Below are positions 12,330-21,857 of a stretch of DNA of 64,000 nt, piece after piece. Below the pieces are notes generated by a model, which had not been told where the DNA came from, ran no database searches, and saw nothing but the letters and a program-made list of their open reading frames with translations. Source of the stretch: Lateolabrax maculatus (Eukaryota > Chordata > Actinopteri > Acropomatiformes > Lateolabracidae); the NCBI GenBank assembly GCA_031216445.1, contig CM062214.1, forward strand, positions 6,100,001 to 6,164,000, read 5' to 3'. The translations under genes and the position numbers were made by a program. Numbering within the stretch: the first letter of the stretch is position 1; each line of letters starts with the position of its first letter.

Positions 12330-15008
12330 GTAACTCAACGCTGTATGAGAACACTTTTGTATTATGGTATATGTTCACCGCATAGTTTACTATAAGTAAC
12401 TAAACTTCAAACTAATTTAGTGCAATACTACTGGGACTCACAACGTAAGATAATTTCTGAGAGCCATTTACATCCCCTGGTTTTGTCCTTCCTTCCTTCC
12501 TTCCTTCCTTCCTTTCCCCCTTCCTCACCTGTCTCCAGGAGGATTTGGAGGCTCTGATTGCTGAGTTTCAGAACCTGGATTCAAAGAAGACCCAAGTTGT
12601 AGAGACAACATGTCCACCTCCATCAGCGAGGTGCAAGACTGCATCGCTTTCTTCATCTCTGTTGTCCTTATTGGGGGATTTGTCCTGCAGCCAAATGAAA
12701 CCCGCACTGACTGTACCACGGAGCATAATAGGATGTATCAAACATAAAACAAACGTATCACTAGCTCACCTAAAAATAATGTACATCAGTGGGAGCATAA
12801 CATCAAGGCTTGTGTGCATCCACACAACTTCAAAAGCATGTAACAGTTTAATGGCACGAGAGGTAAAGTTATTTCTTGGTGGCGGTAGAAGAAAAGTCAG
12901 GATACATCATCTGGGAACCATGAATGTCTGTACAAACTTTCGTGGCCTTCCACCCAGCAGTTGTTGAGATATTTCATTTTAGCCATGCTGCTAGCTCCTA
13001 AGAAGCAGTTTCAGTAGGGAAATTGTAACATAATGCATTCGTCATGTCTGTCAGCCGTGTGAGGAGGACGTACGTGTCTTAGTCTCTGATGTCTTGTCTC
13101 TGATGTTTTTTTCAGATTGAGTGCGTCTCTTTCTGCCCATCCTGAGAAAGATGAACTCATCCTGTTTGGGGGAGAATTCTTCAATGGAAAGAAGGTAGTA
13201 AACAATATTCCAAACATGTCTTTTGTTTTGAAGGATAAAGGACTGAATGAGTAGGTGACATTTCATCTGTGTCCACAAGCACATAATAGAGGATTTTGCA
13301 GTATTAAAAGCAGCTTTGTTAAAGTGGAAGCCATCTTTATTCTTAATGTAAACAATTGGCCAGTTAATATTTCGTTAATTCAACACTGTTTTATAATCTG
13401 TACACACGTACATTTTTAATTCTAAAGACCTGTCGTTGCCTTTTTTCGCAGACGTACCTGTACAACGATCTGTTTTTTTACAACATCAAGAAGAACAGCT
13501 GGGTTAAGTCAGAGATCCCCAACCCTCCTCCCCCACGCTGCTCTCACCAGGTACGCCCACAAAGAGGGTCCTTAAGCCTCTTTTGGGGGAGACTCAAGGT
13601 GTCTCAGTGGTTTTCTGCACGGTTTGACAGTCCAGCAGTCAGCGAACACCAGTCTCCACTATTTATCCCTCTGTTGAGTTCTCAGCTTTCCGTGAGATTA
13701 TTTGTTTTAGTCATGTAGTACCCCTACCAAGTAAGCAAAGATGGGTGACTAGTATTAGTCAAATGGCGGGTGTTTGTAATAGGTTGATAGCTACATTTGC
13801 TACACTGGAACATCATTTTGCTTGGAAGTCCTTGATCAATAATTGGTTCTTCAATTCAACCACAAGGGGGCAGAACGATGTAGCGCCCATCATGGGGAAA
13901 CTTAAATCTGAGGACATCAAAACCTCCTTATCTCCTCCATCTCCCCTCTTTTCCTCCTCCCCACTGTCTCACTCGTCCCTTCCTCCCCCTTAGGCGGTGG
14001 TAGTCCCCCAGGGTGGGGGCCAGCTGTGGGTGTTTGGGGGAGAGTTTGCCTCTCCAAACGGGGAACAGTTCTACCACTACAAAGACCTCTGGGTGCTGCA
14101 CCTGGCTACACACACCTGGGAGAACATCAAGTATGTGCAGAGGGTCAGAAAAATAGATGTAATGATGAACAGAAGGCTGGATAAATGGAAGCAATGATTG
14201 ACAGATTTGACTTTATATAAAATTAATTTATGAGGAAATTATTTCATTGATTAGTTAATTCCATCCTGTAATGTAAAGCCTAATCAGTAGATAAGTTGAT
14301 TGTTCAGTTAATAAAAATATACAGCTACCAAAAGTCAGTGCTTGATTAAACAAGTCCCATAGGCGCATGATGTTGTGGATTTTTACTTTGTAATTATAAT
14401 AATCATTCTGCAGACATCGGTGATCAGAAATGATTTCAGGTTCTGTGTTTTTCCAGGGCGCCTGGCGGTCCGTCAGGTCGCAGCGGCCACCGGATGGTCC
14501 TCTGCAAGAAACAGCTGCTGGTGTTTGGAGGTTTCCATGAGAGCACCAGGTAGGCAGAAGGTTACTGGATGAAAAACTAGGACAATATGTCTGTAGTATA
14601 GTAAATGGTGGGCAGGTAACATGTTTGCTTGCATCATCATTTCCCTGATACCTGTGATTGTTGAAGAGAGAATTTAAATCCTGTTAATTATGATGCTGCA
14701 AGAAACCATTTTTGTCCCCTACAGATCTGTTTGCAACAGGTCATAAAGTTCTAACACTCTAAACGAATAAAAGCTTTCTGTTTTTCAGTTATTTGGCTCA
14801 ATTTCAGCCCTTTCCTCCCCCGCCTCCCCCTTCTCCCCCTGCAGGGACTTTATCTACTACAATGACGTCTACTCGTTCTCCCTGGACACCTTCTCCTGGT
14901 CACGCCTCGCTCCATCAGGCTCCGCCCCCGCCCCGCGCTCCGCCTGTCAGATGACTTCCACGCCCGACGGCACGGGTGTCATCATCTACGGGGGATACTC
15001 TAAAGTGG

Positions 15009-15055
<47 letters not shown>

Positions 15056-18000
15056 CTCTCCCATATTAATAATTTATTACTTTTTGTGATATGGTCTGCC
15101 TTATAATTGTGTGTGTGTTTATACAGAGAGTCAAGAAGGATGTCGAGAAGGGGACCATCCACTCTGACATGTTTCTTCTGAAGCGAGAGGGTAAAGATGG
15201 CCAAGGTACAAAAAAACTTGTGACAAACGTCGGCAGAAATCATCCAACTGATATCCTTGTTGGTATTTCCTGGGACCTGTCTTGACTGTTTCTCTGTCCT
15301 TCAGAGAAGTGGTCGTGGTCCAGGGTGAGCCCCTCTGGCAGCAAGCCGCCTCCCCGCTCTGGTTTCTCTCTGGCAGTGGGCCCAGCCGGGCGGGCGGTGC
15401 TCTTCGGTGGGGTGTGTGACGAGGAAGAGGAGGAGTCGCTGGAAGGCGACTTCTACAATGACCTCCACCTGTATGACACAGTGAAGAACCGCTGGTTCCC
15501 CGGCCTGCTCAGGGTAAGCCATGAACCTGCTGCACGAATGAATGTTTGTCAAGTTTGTTTGCGAGGAAAGAAACGTTTCAGGAAAAATACACGGAGCTGC
15601 ATTGGCTTCAGACTCTGTTCTGCATCACACACCACCCCAACTGCATTATCATCTCTTAATCGTATGTATTCCCACAGCTGCATTTGTAGCTTTGTAGAGA
15701 TATACTTTTTGTCACATTTAATTTCCAGTTTCTTGAGGGTACAGGTACATGTTTTATTGATGTGCCCCAAATAGTTTTATAGAATGAATGCTTATATGTA
15801 TGCTGTGCTGTTTTTCAACTATTTAATTTATAGAGCAACTTAACATCCCCTTAAAATCTTGTTTTTTTGATCTCCGGTTGTTAAACCTCTCCCCCAGCTG
15901 CAGTGATGAACATGTGTACTCAGGGTGTGTCAGTACACTGTGACCCCCCTGTGACATCAGTGATGCTGGGGTTTAACAGCATCACTGACTTTCCTTTTCA
16001 GTCTGAATTCAGACAGAAAGCAGCATTGCGTGTAAAGAGCGTTGGTGAGGACATGTTGTTTAAGGTACCAGTGAGATGACGCAATACCATCCAGGAAGTC
16101 CAGTTAGAGTAACACATTAAGGTGTTTAAAAGCCTATCAGATGCCAAAACTTGGATTGTAAAACTCACAGACAGGGTTTCACCACTCTGGAATGTTTGTC
16201 GATGTCACATGTGATGATAATGTTGCACTAAACAAGTCATTTAAAGATGTCGTATTGACCTCTGGGAACTTGTGATGGGCATTTTTCACTACTTTATTTT
16301 ATAGACTCAATTTAACCATTTTGTAAATACACTGTTGTCTTTACTACTACAGCTGTGTGCTGTTCTGCTGGGCCTCTTTGCCTCACTGTAGATAAAATGT
16401 GCATGTGTGTTCAGGTTTCCACCTTTGTTGAAGCACAAGTTATTGTAATAAGAACGTGATTCAGCAGCTTGGCTTTGTATGTCATTTGTCTTTGTTATTT
16501 TACATTTCTAGTTTATTGACAATAGGAACACTTTGTTTTTAGGTTCAGAAGTTGTGTCAGTTTAGATGTACTAAAGCACAAGAGCCACAAAGACTTATGA
16601 CACACTTCTGGTTCCAACCAGTGGTGAACACCTGTGAAGGGAACTGCCAGACAACTGCAGGTTATTGATGCAACAGGTAGGAGTACATAGTGATGGATAG
16701 AAGGATAGGAAAAGATTAGATAAGCGATAAGATTTGACTGCTGTTTGATAGTTTACGTCGTCATTTGTCCTTTAAAATCCTTCAGCAAAGTCCTGACCAG
16801 AACGTCTGGCATGTGACCAAATCATTACAATATGAAGTGGTGCTTAACTGCTTTGACCGCTGTCCGCGGTAGTTTATTGTTTTGTTTTTGTCCATCCAGG
16901 GAAACAAGTCAGAGAAGAAGAAACGACGGAGGGGGAAGAAGGATGGAGCGGAGGGAGAAGGGGGAGAAAAGGAGGAGGGGGGGGAGGCGGCATCTCAAGC
17001 ACCCACTGAGGTCATCAAGGAGATTGTCACCGAGGACGGCACAGTGATGACCATCAAGGAAGTGATCCCTGGGGCTCAGGAGGTGGAGGAGCAGGAGGAG
17101 GAAGAGGAAGAAGAGGAAGAGGACGATGGCAAGATCACACACACAAACACACACACACCAACACACTAAAGTAAACAAAAATAAACTAAACTCATTTAAA
17201 ATGAGGCTAACTAATAATCTAATAAGAGAAAAAATATAGATGGGTTCGACAATCACACGACCATCAATTTTATCTCCTCAGGTTCAGCCTCGGCCCCCTT
17301 GGTGGAGCCCTGCCCGAGGTCCAGCGCCATGGCAACGGCTCGTCAGGGGAAGCTCTTCCTATACGGGGGGATGTTCGAGGTTGGCGACCGCCAGTTCACC
17401 CTGAACGACTTCTACTGCCTGGACCTGAACAAGATGGACCAGTGGGAGGTTCTGGTTGAAATGGACCCCAGTGAGTAAAAAAAAAAAAAGAAGAAAAAAA
17501 GACATGTTGAGAATGCATAAGCAAAGTAACACATGCACACATGAATTTGATTTGAAATGTGTCAGTTCAGCAGGGAGTCCTAAAGCAGCCAGTGAGCCGA
17601 TTTGTCTTGTTTGAATATTTTGTGATGCGGGAGGGGAGTTGGAGGATGATTAGATGAGAGAGAAGGGTGTGACGTTTCATTTGGATTTATGATTCCTTCT
17701 CCACAGAGACACAGGAGTGGCTCGAAGACTCTGAGTCAGAGGACGAGGAGGAGGAGGAGGACGAGGACGAGGAGGCGAAAGGAGCAGAAGGGGAGGAAGA
17801 GGAGTCTGAAGAGGAAAGCGAAGGTGAGAAAGGCGAGGGATTATAATGCCTCTTCACAATGCTGATGTTAATTAGATATAACCATGTAAACCGTCTTATG
17901 GTTATGGTGTTAGCATGGTAACATTTGGTTACTGGCACCAAACTCCAAGTACAGCTGAGGCTGATGATAATGTCATCAAGTTGTACTGAACTATTGATTT

Positions 18001-18271
18001 GGCAGGAAAACCAGCCAGAAGCTGTTCTCAGTTAATTTGACCATGATTTGATACGTTACGAGCAACTGTAACCTCTCTGCCCGACTGTGTGTTTCCAGAT
18101 GAAGACGAGCACCCCGCAGTGCAGGAGGGAGAGACAGTGACGGATTACCACATCCGTACAGAGCAGTACTGGATAGGAGTGGCACGTGCCAACATGGGCC
18201 CCGATGCCAAGGACAAAAAGGTCGCCAAGGTGGCCCTCGCCATGGCTAAAGTCTTCTATGAAGACCAGTAG
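12231..18271 (+). CDS. klhdc4: Kelch domain-containing protein 4, complete, 13 coding exons
   Basis: Exons: 12231-12329, 12539-12630, 13116-13194, 13452-13550, 13994-14130, 14457-14549, 14845-15007, 15127-15205, 15305-15513, 16900-17128, 17282-17470, 17707-17823, 18099-18271. They join in frame to 1,758 bases (585 residues plus TAG). The N-terminus MGKKGKKEKKVKGAEKTAAK is basic and matches the family, which fixes the start. Six kelch motifs with the GG signature lie near residues 77-112, 133-168, 188-225, 244-262, 311-345 and 450-488 and should form a beta-propeller. Acidic low-complexity stretches lie near 400-426 and 495-530. The end (about 541-585, with RTEQYWIGVARANMGPDAKD) matches the DUF4110-type domain known from KLHDC4 and yeast Kel3. 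The molecular function is poorly defined; kelch propellers usually mediate protein-protein contacts. JPH3 follows 8.2 kb downstream on the same strand. All introns are GT-AG except intron 10 (GC-AG). Confidence 0.95.
12487..12515. repeat. (CCTT)n microsatellite at KLHDC4 intron 1 acceptor
   Basis: About seven CCTT units followed by more pyrimidines end 23 bases before the acceptor cag at 12,536-12,538. The microsatellite therefore forms most of the polypyrimidine tract of this splice site. Confidence 0.9.
12539..12630 (+). CDS. klhdc4: KLHDC4 coding exon 2
   Basis: Encodes residues 34 to 64 (last codon split), EDLEALIAEFQNLDSKKTQ and onward to the proline-rich CPPPSAR. Acceptor tctccag and donor gtgcaa; leaves two bases of the Arg codon. 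Strongly matches the vertebrate KLHDC4 N-terminal region. Confidence 0.92.
12840..12995 (+). repeat. Dispersed repeat family C, fragment in KLHDC4 intron 2
   Basis: Contains gaaaagtcagg, ccatgaatgtctgtacaaa, and agttgttgagatattt. The same ordered words occur at 27,715-28,050. Related parts of the family occur at 17,905-17,985 (+) and 50,170-50,462 (-). It is a degenerate, non-coding interspersed repeat. Confidence 0.65.
13116..13194 (+). CDS. klhdc4: KLHDC4 coding exon 3
   Basis: Encodes residues 64-90, including ELILFGGEFFNGKK, the first kelch motif with its double glycine. Acceptor tttttcag, donor gtagta, ends in phase 0. Confidence 0.92.
13452..13550 (+). CDS. klhdc4: KLHDC4 coding exon 4
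   Basis: Encodes residues 91-123, TYLYNDLFFYNIKKNSW and the proline-rich link PNPPPPRCSHQ. It completes kelch motif 1. Acceptor ttcgcag, donor gtacgc, phase 0 on both sides. Confidence 0.92.
13994..14130 (+). CDS. klhdc4: KLHDC4 coding exon 5
   Basis: Encodes residues 124-168 plus two bases, including QLWVFGGEFASPNGEQFYHY and DLWVLHLATHTWENIK, the second kelch motif. It is nearly identical to the human sequence from memory. Acceptor is cccccttag (TAG type), donor gtatgt. Confidence 0.94.
14457..14549 (+). CDS. klhdc4: KLHDC4 coding exon 6
   Basis: Encodes residues 169-199 plus two bases: APGGPSGRSGHRMV followed by QLLVFGGFHEST, the start of kelch motif 3. Acceptor ttccag, donor gtaggc. Confidence 0.93.
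14845..15007 (+). CDS. klhdc4: KLHDC4 coding exon 7
   Basis: Encodes residues 200-254: DFIYYNDVYSFSLDTFSW, then a PAPRSACQM linker and GVIIYGGYSKV, start of kelch motif 4. The preferred donor is gttagt at 15,008. A second possible donor, gtggtt, begins three bases earlier at 15,005 and would drop one Val. A (GT)n tract begins five bases into the intron. Confidence 0.9.
15012..15054. repeat. (GT)n microsatellite at the start of KLHDC4 intron 7
   Basis: About 21 GT units begin five bases after the donor site. Intron 7 is only 119 bases long (15,008-15,126), so the microsatellite makes up about a third of it. Confidence 0.95.
15127..15205 (+). CDS. klhdc4: KLHDC4 coding exon 8
   Basis: Encodes residues 255-280 plus one base: RVKKDVEKGTIHSDMFLLKR. 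Completes kelch motif 4. Acceptor atacag, donor gtacaa. Confidence 0.92.
15305..15513 (+). CDS. klhdc4: KLHDC4 coding exon 9
   Basis: Encodes residues 281-350: EKWSWSRVSPSGSKPPPRSG, then AVLFGGVCDEEEEESLEGDF, kelch motif 5 with the diagnostic acidic insert. Acceptor ccttcag, donor gtaagc, ends in phase 0. Confidence 0.94.
15514..16899 (+). other. KLHDC4 intron 9, nothing further seen
   Basis: A 1,386-base intron, the longest in this gene. I see no repeat family match, microsatellite or RNA gene in it. Confidence 0.7.
16900..17128 (+). CDS. klhdc4: KLHDC4 coding exon 10 (GC donor)
   Basis: Encodes residues 351-426 plus one base. It starts GNKSEKKKRRRGKKDGAEG, contains EVIKEIVTEDGTVMTIKEV, and ends in an acidic run of Glu/Asp. 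No GT donor in the right phase follows. The frame otherwise runs through a CA repeat to a stop near 17,167. A GC donor (gatg, then gcaaga at 17,129) gives exactly the one leftover base needed to join exon 11 in frame. Confidence 0.85.
17282..17470 (+). CDS. klhdc4: KLHDC4 coding exon 11
   Basis: Encodes residues 427-489 plus one base: SASAPLVEPCPRSSAMATAR, then KLFLYGGMFEVGDRQFTLND, the sixth kelch motif, ending VLVEMDP. Acceptor cctcag, donor gtgagt. Confidence 0.94.
17707..17823 (+). CDS. klhdc4: KLHDC4 coding exon 12
   Basis: Encodes residues 490-528 plus one base: KTQEWLEDSESEDEEEEEDE and a further Glu-rich run. Acceptor ccacag, donor gtgaga. The acidic low-complexity composition is typical of this part of the protein. 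Confidence 0.92.
17905..17985 (+). repeat. Dispersed repeat family C, fragment in KLHDC4 intron 12
   Basis: Contains gttagcatggtaacattt and tacagctgaggctgatgata. The same words occur reversed at 50,170-50,462. A short degenerate piece. Confidence 0.55.
18099..18271 (+). CDS. klhdc4: KLHDC4 coding exon 13 with stop codon
   Basis: Encodes residues 529-585 and TAG at 18,269-18,271. It includes TVTDYHIRTEQYWIGVARAN and KVALAMAKVFYEDQ, the conserved DUF4110-type C-terminal segment. Acceptor tttccag. Confidence 0.94.
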
Positions 18272-18569
18272 TGGGATACGCCAAAGTGTCTGAGAGACTG
18301 TGAGTGTGCTGTTTGAGTGTGTCTGTGTGTGTGCGTAAAATAGTGTTTTGTAATCACCTTTTATAAAACATGTCATTTAAACTGTACTGCAAATAATTCA
18401 GGAACGCGAGCTGGATTTCATTCAAGGTTAAAACAGGAAACAAAAACACTTCTTCCAAATGATCAAATGAAATGTGAATGTATGGACTGTTTTCCATTTG
18501 TGAGCATACCATTACATTAGACCCGGTATTATTATCGTTTGTTGAGCTAACTAGCTTTCATTCATTTTC

Positions 18570-18575
18570 AATAAA
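18570..18575 (+). terminator. KLHDC4 polyadenylation signal
   Basis: Canonical AATAAA about 300 bases after the KLHDC4 stop, giving a 3' UTR of roughly 320 bases with cleavage expected near 18,590. It is the first canonical hexamer I found after the stop codon. Confidence 0.65.
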
Positions 18576-19124
18576 ATAACTCCCTTCTGTGACTTCACTA
18601 AATAATTGAAATTAAATTACATGTGGTTTTGTGAGGACTGACGAGTTGGAGGTTGTTCATACTGACCTGTTGTACAACTTCTCTATAACATGGCTTTTTG
18701 TTTACACATATTCTAAAATCTGTCTGTTTTTATAGCTTGACTCTTTTACTGTTGAACTACTGTTTTACCATTGAATCTGTAAAATAGTTGCACTTCACAG
18801 TCCAATCAATCAAATCAATCAATGATGTCATAGCAGGTGTTTTACCTGCAGACTTGTCAGATTTCTTCAGAAGTACAGCGAATTGTGTAGCAAACCACCA
18901 AAAGTACCAGAACTACAACATGTGTACACTTAATCCCGCATTAAAGTATTTTTTTGCCCACTTGGGGGGTAGCAGAACAAGTGGTGAACACAGCATCGAC
19001 ATGTCATTTTACAAAGTTGATATGGTGATAACAGTGGTGAGAATGAACCTAAACAGAACCTAAATTTGCACGCAATCAAAACAATTAGCTGAAAGGGGTT
19101 TAAATGTTCTGTAGAGCTGAGAGG

Positions 19125-19245
19125 ATCTGCAGAGTTGGGTGATAATTATCTGTGGGTTTGTTACTATGAGTGACACATTTCACATTACACAGTCATTTGA
19201 TGCATTGTTAGTGTGATGGTGTTGAGTAGTGCAGCTTTAAAGCCC
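19125..19245 (-). repeat. Dispersed repeat family A, copy 2
   Basis: Contains tctgtgggtttgttactatg, tcacattacacagtcatt and gcagctttaaag in the same order as 58,970-59,075. It is therefore the outer end of the family in reverse orientation. Confidence 0.55.
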
Positions 19246-20678
19246 ATTGCTGATTAAACACGTTATTATCTTTTGTCTATTTTCCCATACATCCAAAAGC
19301 TGGTTACACACTTCCACAGTTTACAATAAACATGATCTTAATGTGGTGAGGACAGCGTAGAAAAACGCTCATACAAAATGAGAACTGGAGAGAAAATGCA
19401 AATGAATGTCAGATTATGCATCAGAGTAATGAAAGTAATTAACAAGTAAAAGAAAAAATAAATAGATGATTAAACCACAATGTGTTTGCCCTGCAGATGT
19501 TAAATCCAATATCCATACTGTACCACGTCCTTGTGTATTTCTAGATAGGATCTGTCCCCATCTGGTGGACACATTTGCCAGTGCACGTTAGTCACACGTG
19601 GAGAACAGTGGTAAGGTAGCAATTTCCAAATATAGAGGGGATACGCAAGCAAAACCAACAATGTAGTGGCTTAAGTGTGTTACAACTGGACAAATTAACA
19701 TATATGTGGGGGTTACTTCACTTTTCCACATCTGTTGTGACTAAAGCCCTACCTGAAAATGGCAAACTGGACTTTAATAACAACCACGGGTTTTATTAGA
19801 AGCAGAGAGAAGAGAAAAATACTCCAGGAAGTGTAGCTAAAATAAAAACATGATCTGGTATCCCTCCTGTTCCTTCTGCTTTAACTTTCACTTATCTTTG
19901 TCCTCATTCCAGCCAAGCTCCTTCTTTCCCCACCGCTTCTGATTACTGGGCCCTTCTTTTTCCCCCTGTAGCAAGATAGCTGCTTCATAGATACGATGGT
20001 TTGGTGTGCCCCCTGCAGATAGCTAGCAGCAACACATGTCCTTTGTCTGACTTTTACTCCTCAACAACGAGCAAGAGGGAGAACAGGAAGACGAGGGAAG
20101 GTGAGCCAAGCCGAGGAAAGGCGGCATTCGAGAAGCATCGGGAGATGAGAGGGATGTGAGGGGATGGAGAGCAGGGGAGGCAGCGTCGGAGAAAGAGGAA
20201 GGTAGAGAGAGAGAGAGTGAGAGAGAGCAGGTGAGAAGGATGAGATGACAAGACAGCGGCAGGAGCAGCAGGGAGGAAAAGGGAGAGGAGGAGGATGAGG
20301 AGGAGCGAGGGATGCAGGGAAGGAGGAGGGGGACGAGCGCACGATGTGTGAGGGAAGACATCAGTCACTGTGCGAGCACCAGCCTATCCCTCGGTGACCT
20401 ATTTTATCCTCCATCAGCATGCTGAACGAGGGATGAGAAAAGGCTGATGAATAATAGAGGAGAAGGAGAGATGGATGAGAATGAGGCTGCCTTCCCCTTG
20501 TTCACTTCTCCCTCCTTCGCAGCCCCTCTCCTCCCTTTTTTCCCGCGACCCCCTTTTTCTTTTCTTTTTTCTAAACTCTGGGACGAAAAAAGATTTTATA
20601 AATAACTGAAGAGATTTTTTTTGGGTGCGCTGCTGACGTGGGGGCACGCTGCATGTAATCGTCAGAGATACGTCTGTC

Positions 20679-20703
20679 GTGTGTGTGTGTGTGTGTGTGT
20701 GTG
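20679..20703. repeat. (GT)n microsatellite
   Basis: GT dinucleotide run of about 12 units between KLHDC4 and JPH3. Confidence 0.9.
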
Positions 20704-21414
20704 AGTGAGAGAAACTTGTAGAACGCGGGTACATCAGGTCAAGTCAGTGGGATATTTCTAGCTTTTTCTTGACTTGGTGTACATGACATTGCAAGAACAT
20801 ATTGTCAGACTTGGCACCAATAAAGTCTCTATGTAGAAGAAGTGAATGACTTTTGGCTGGCTGGTTGGCATCATCGTGGATAATGATGTCAAAGTGGCAA
20901 AAACTAGTGACGCAACCCAAGTTCCCTTTTGACCATCAGATGGAAACAACAGTATATGTTATTTAGACCTGTAAGCAGATCTTTCATTGTCTTTTCGATC
21001 TGAGCCACACTCACCTAATTACTGACCACTCAGAGGAGTGCCCTTATTGATTGCTTGGAGATGTCACTCACTGTACAGACAGAGCAGATGGTGAGCAAAC
21101 ACAGTGAGCCGCTGGATAAGGCTGCCTGACGGGGGAGAAAAAGAACATTTCGATTCACCTGAGGCTGGACATTTTCTTTACTGTCATTGTCTGATTCAAC
21201 ATGGTGGCACCGGGTAGAACATTTTAATTTCTGAGTTTTAGTTCTACCCTGTACCTTAATTCACGCCCCTCTTTCACACACATTAGTAAAATCATGAACA
21301 TAGATGATTGAACCATTGACGTATACACACACACACACACACAAACTAGTGAAAATCTTTCATAATAAAAGCATTTTTTTAATTAAACTGACATAATTAC
21401 AAATTAAGCAAATG

Positions 21415-21665
21415 TCACTAAAGCCGCACTAATCAATATTTTCATATTAATGGACCCACAGAGTGTTATCACCTGACTCTGCAGTTGTCTTCAGCCCCCT
21501 TTCAGCATTTTATTTAACTTGTTTTGTTTTTTTTTTCAGCCAACAACTTTACCACTTTGGTTCACTCCCACCGCTCTCATCAGCATTCCTTCCAGACGCA
21601 AAAGCATAAACCCTCTGTCAAGTACCTAACCAGCACCAAACGGCTGAGAGTTAGCGACACAGCAG
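21415..21665 (+). repeat. Dispersed repeat family A, copy 3
   Basis: Starts gcactaatcaatattttcat and later reads cctaaccagcaccaaacggc and gttagcgaca. The latter words match the reverse complement of 58,780-58,830. Its right end leads into the 42-base inverted repeat at 21,716. Confidence 0.65.
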
Positions 21666-21715
21666 GCCCTGCCCTCCCTCTGCTTTTCTGGCGCTGGAGG
21701 AGGCTGTGGGATAGA

Positions 21716-21857
21716 GCAGGCGGCTGAGAGTCCAACCAGGACCCGCGGAGCATGCTGGACAAGCAGTCATAGCGGATGAGAGGCGAGCCATGGCCGGTAA
21801 AGCCAGCGTTATGCTCAGCATGCTCCGCGGGTCCTGGTTTGACTCTCAGCCGCCTGC
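21716..21857. repeat. Near-perfect inverted repeat, 42-base arms, 58-base loop
   Basis: The left arm 21,716-21,757 and right arm 21,816-21,857 are reverse complements with a single mismatch in 42 positions. The arms begin gcaggcggctgagagt and end gcggagcatgctg. The loop is 21,758-21,815. The arms are GC-rich in otherwise AT-rich DNA. It could be a foldback insertion or a recent local inverted duplication. No gene or transposase is associated. Confidence 0.95.

Larger units (their letters stand above)
18596..21400. other. Intergenic between KLHDC4 and JPH3, first part
   Basis: No coding exon is recognised. It contains a family A fragment (19,125-19,245), a purine-rich stretch around 20,060-20,340 whose minus-strand open frames are Ser/Leu/Pro low-complexity, and a GT microsatellite at 20,679-20,703. 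Confidence 0.6.

Noticed and set aside
11899..12385. Open frames across the KLHDC4 promoter and exon 1 in other frames
   Set aside because: They overlap the real start in different frames and show no conserved sequence.
17128..17169. KLHDC4 ending by reading through exon 10 into the CA repeat
   Set aside because: This would delete the conserved kelch motif 6, the acidic tail and the C-terminal domain, all of which are intact and in frame downstream. A GC donor explains the junction.
20023..20368. Three overlapping minus-strand frames of about 100 codons rich in Ser, Leu and Pro
   Set aside because: They are different readings of the same purine-rich low-complexity DNA, so none is a credible gene.
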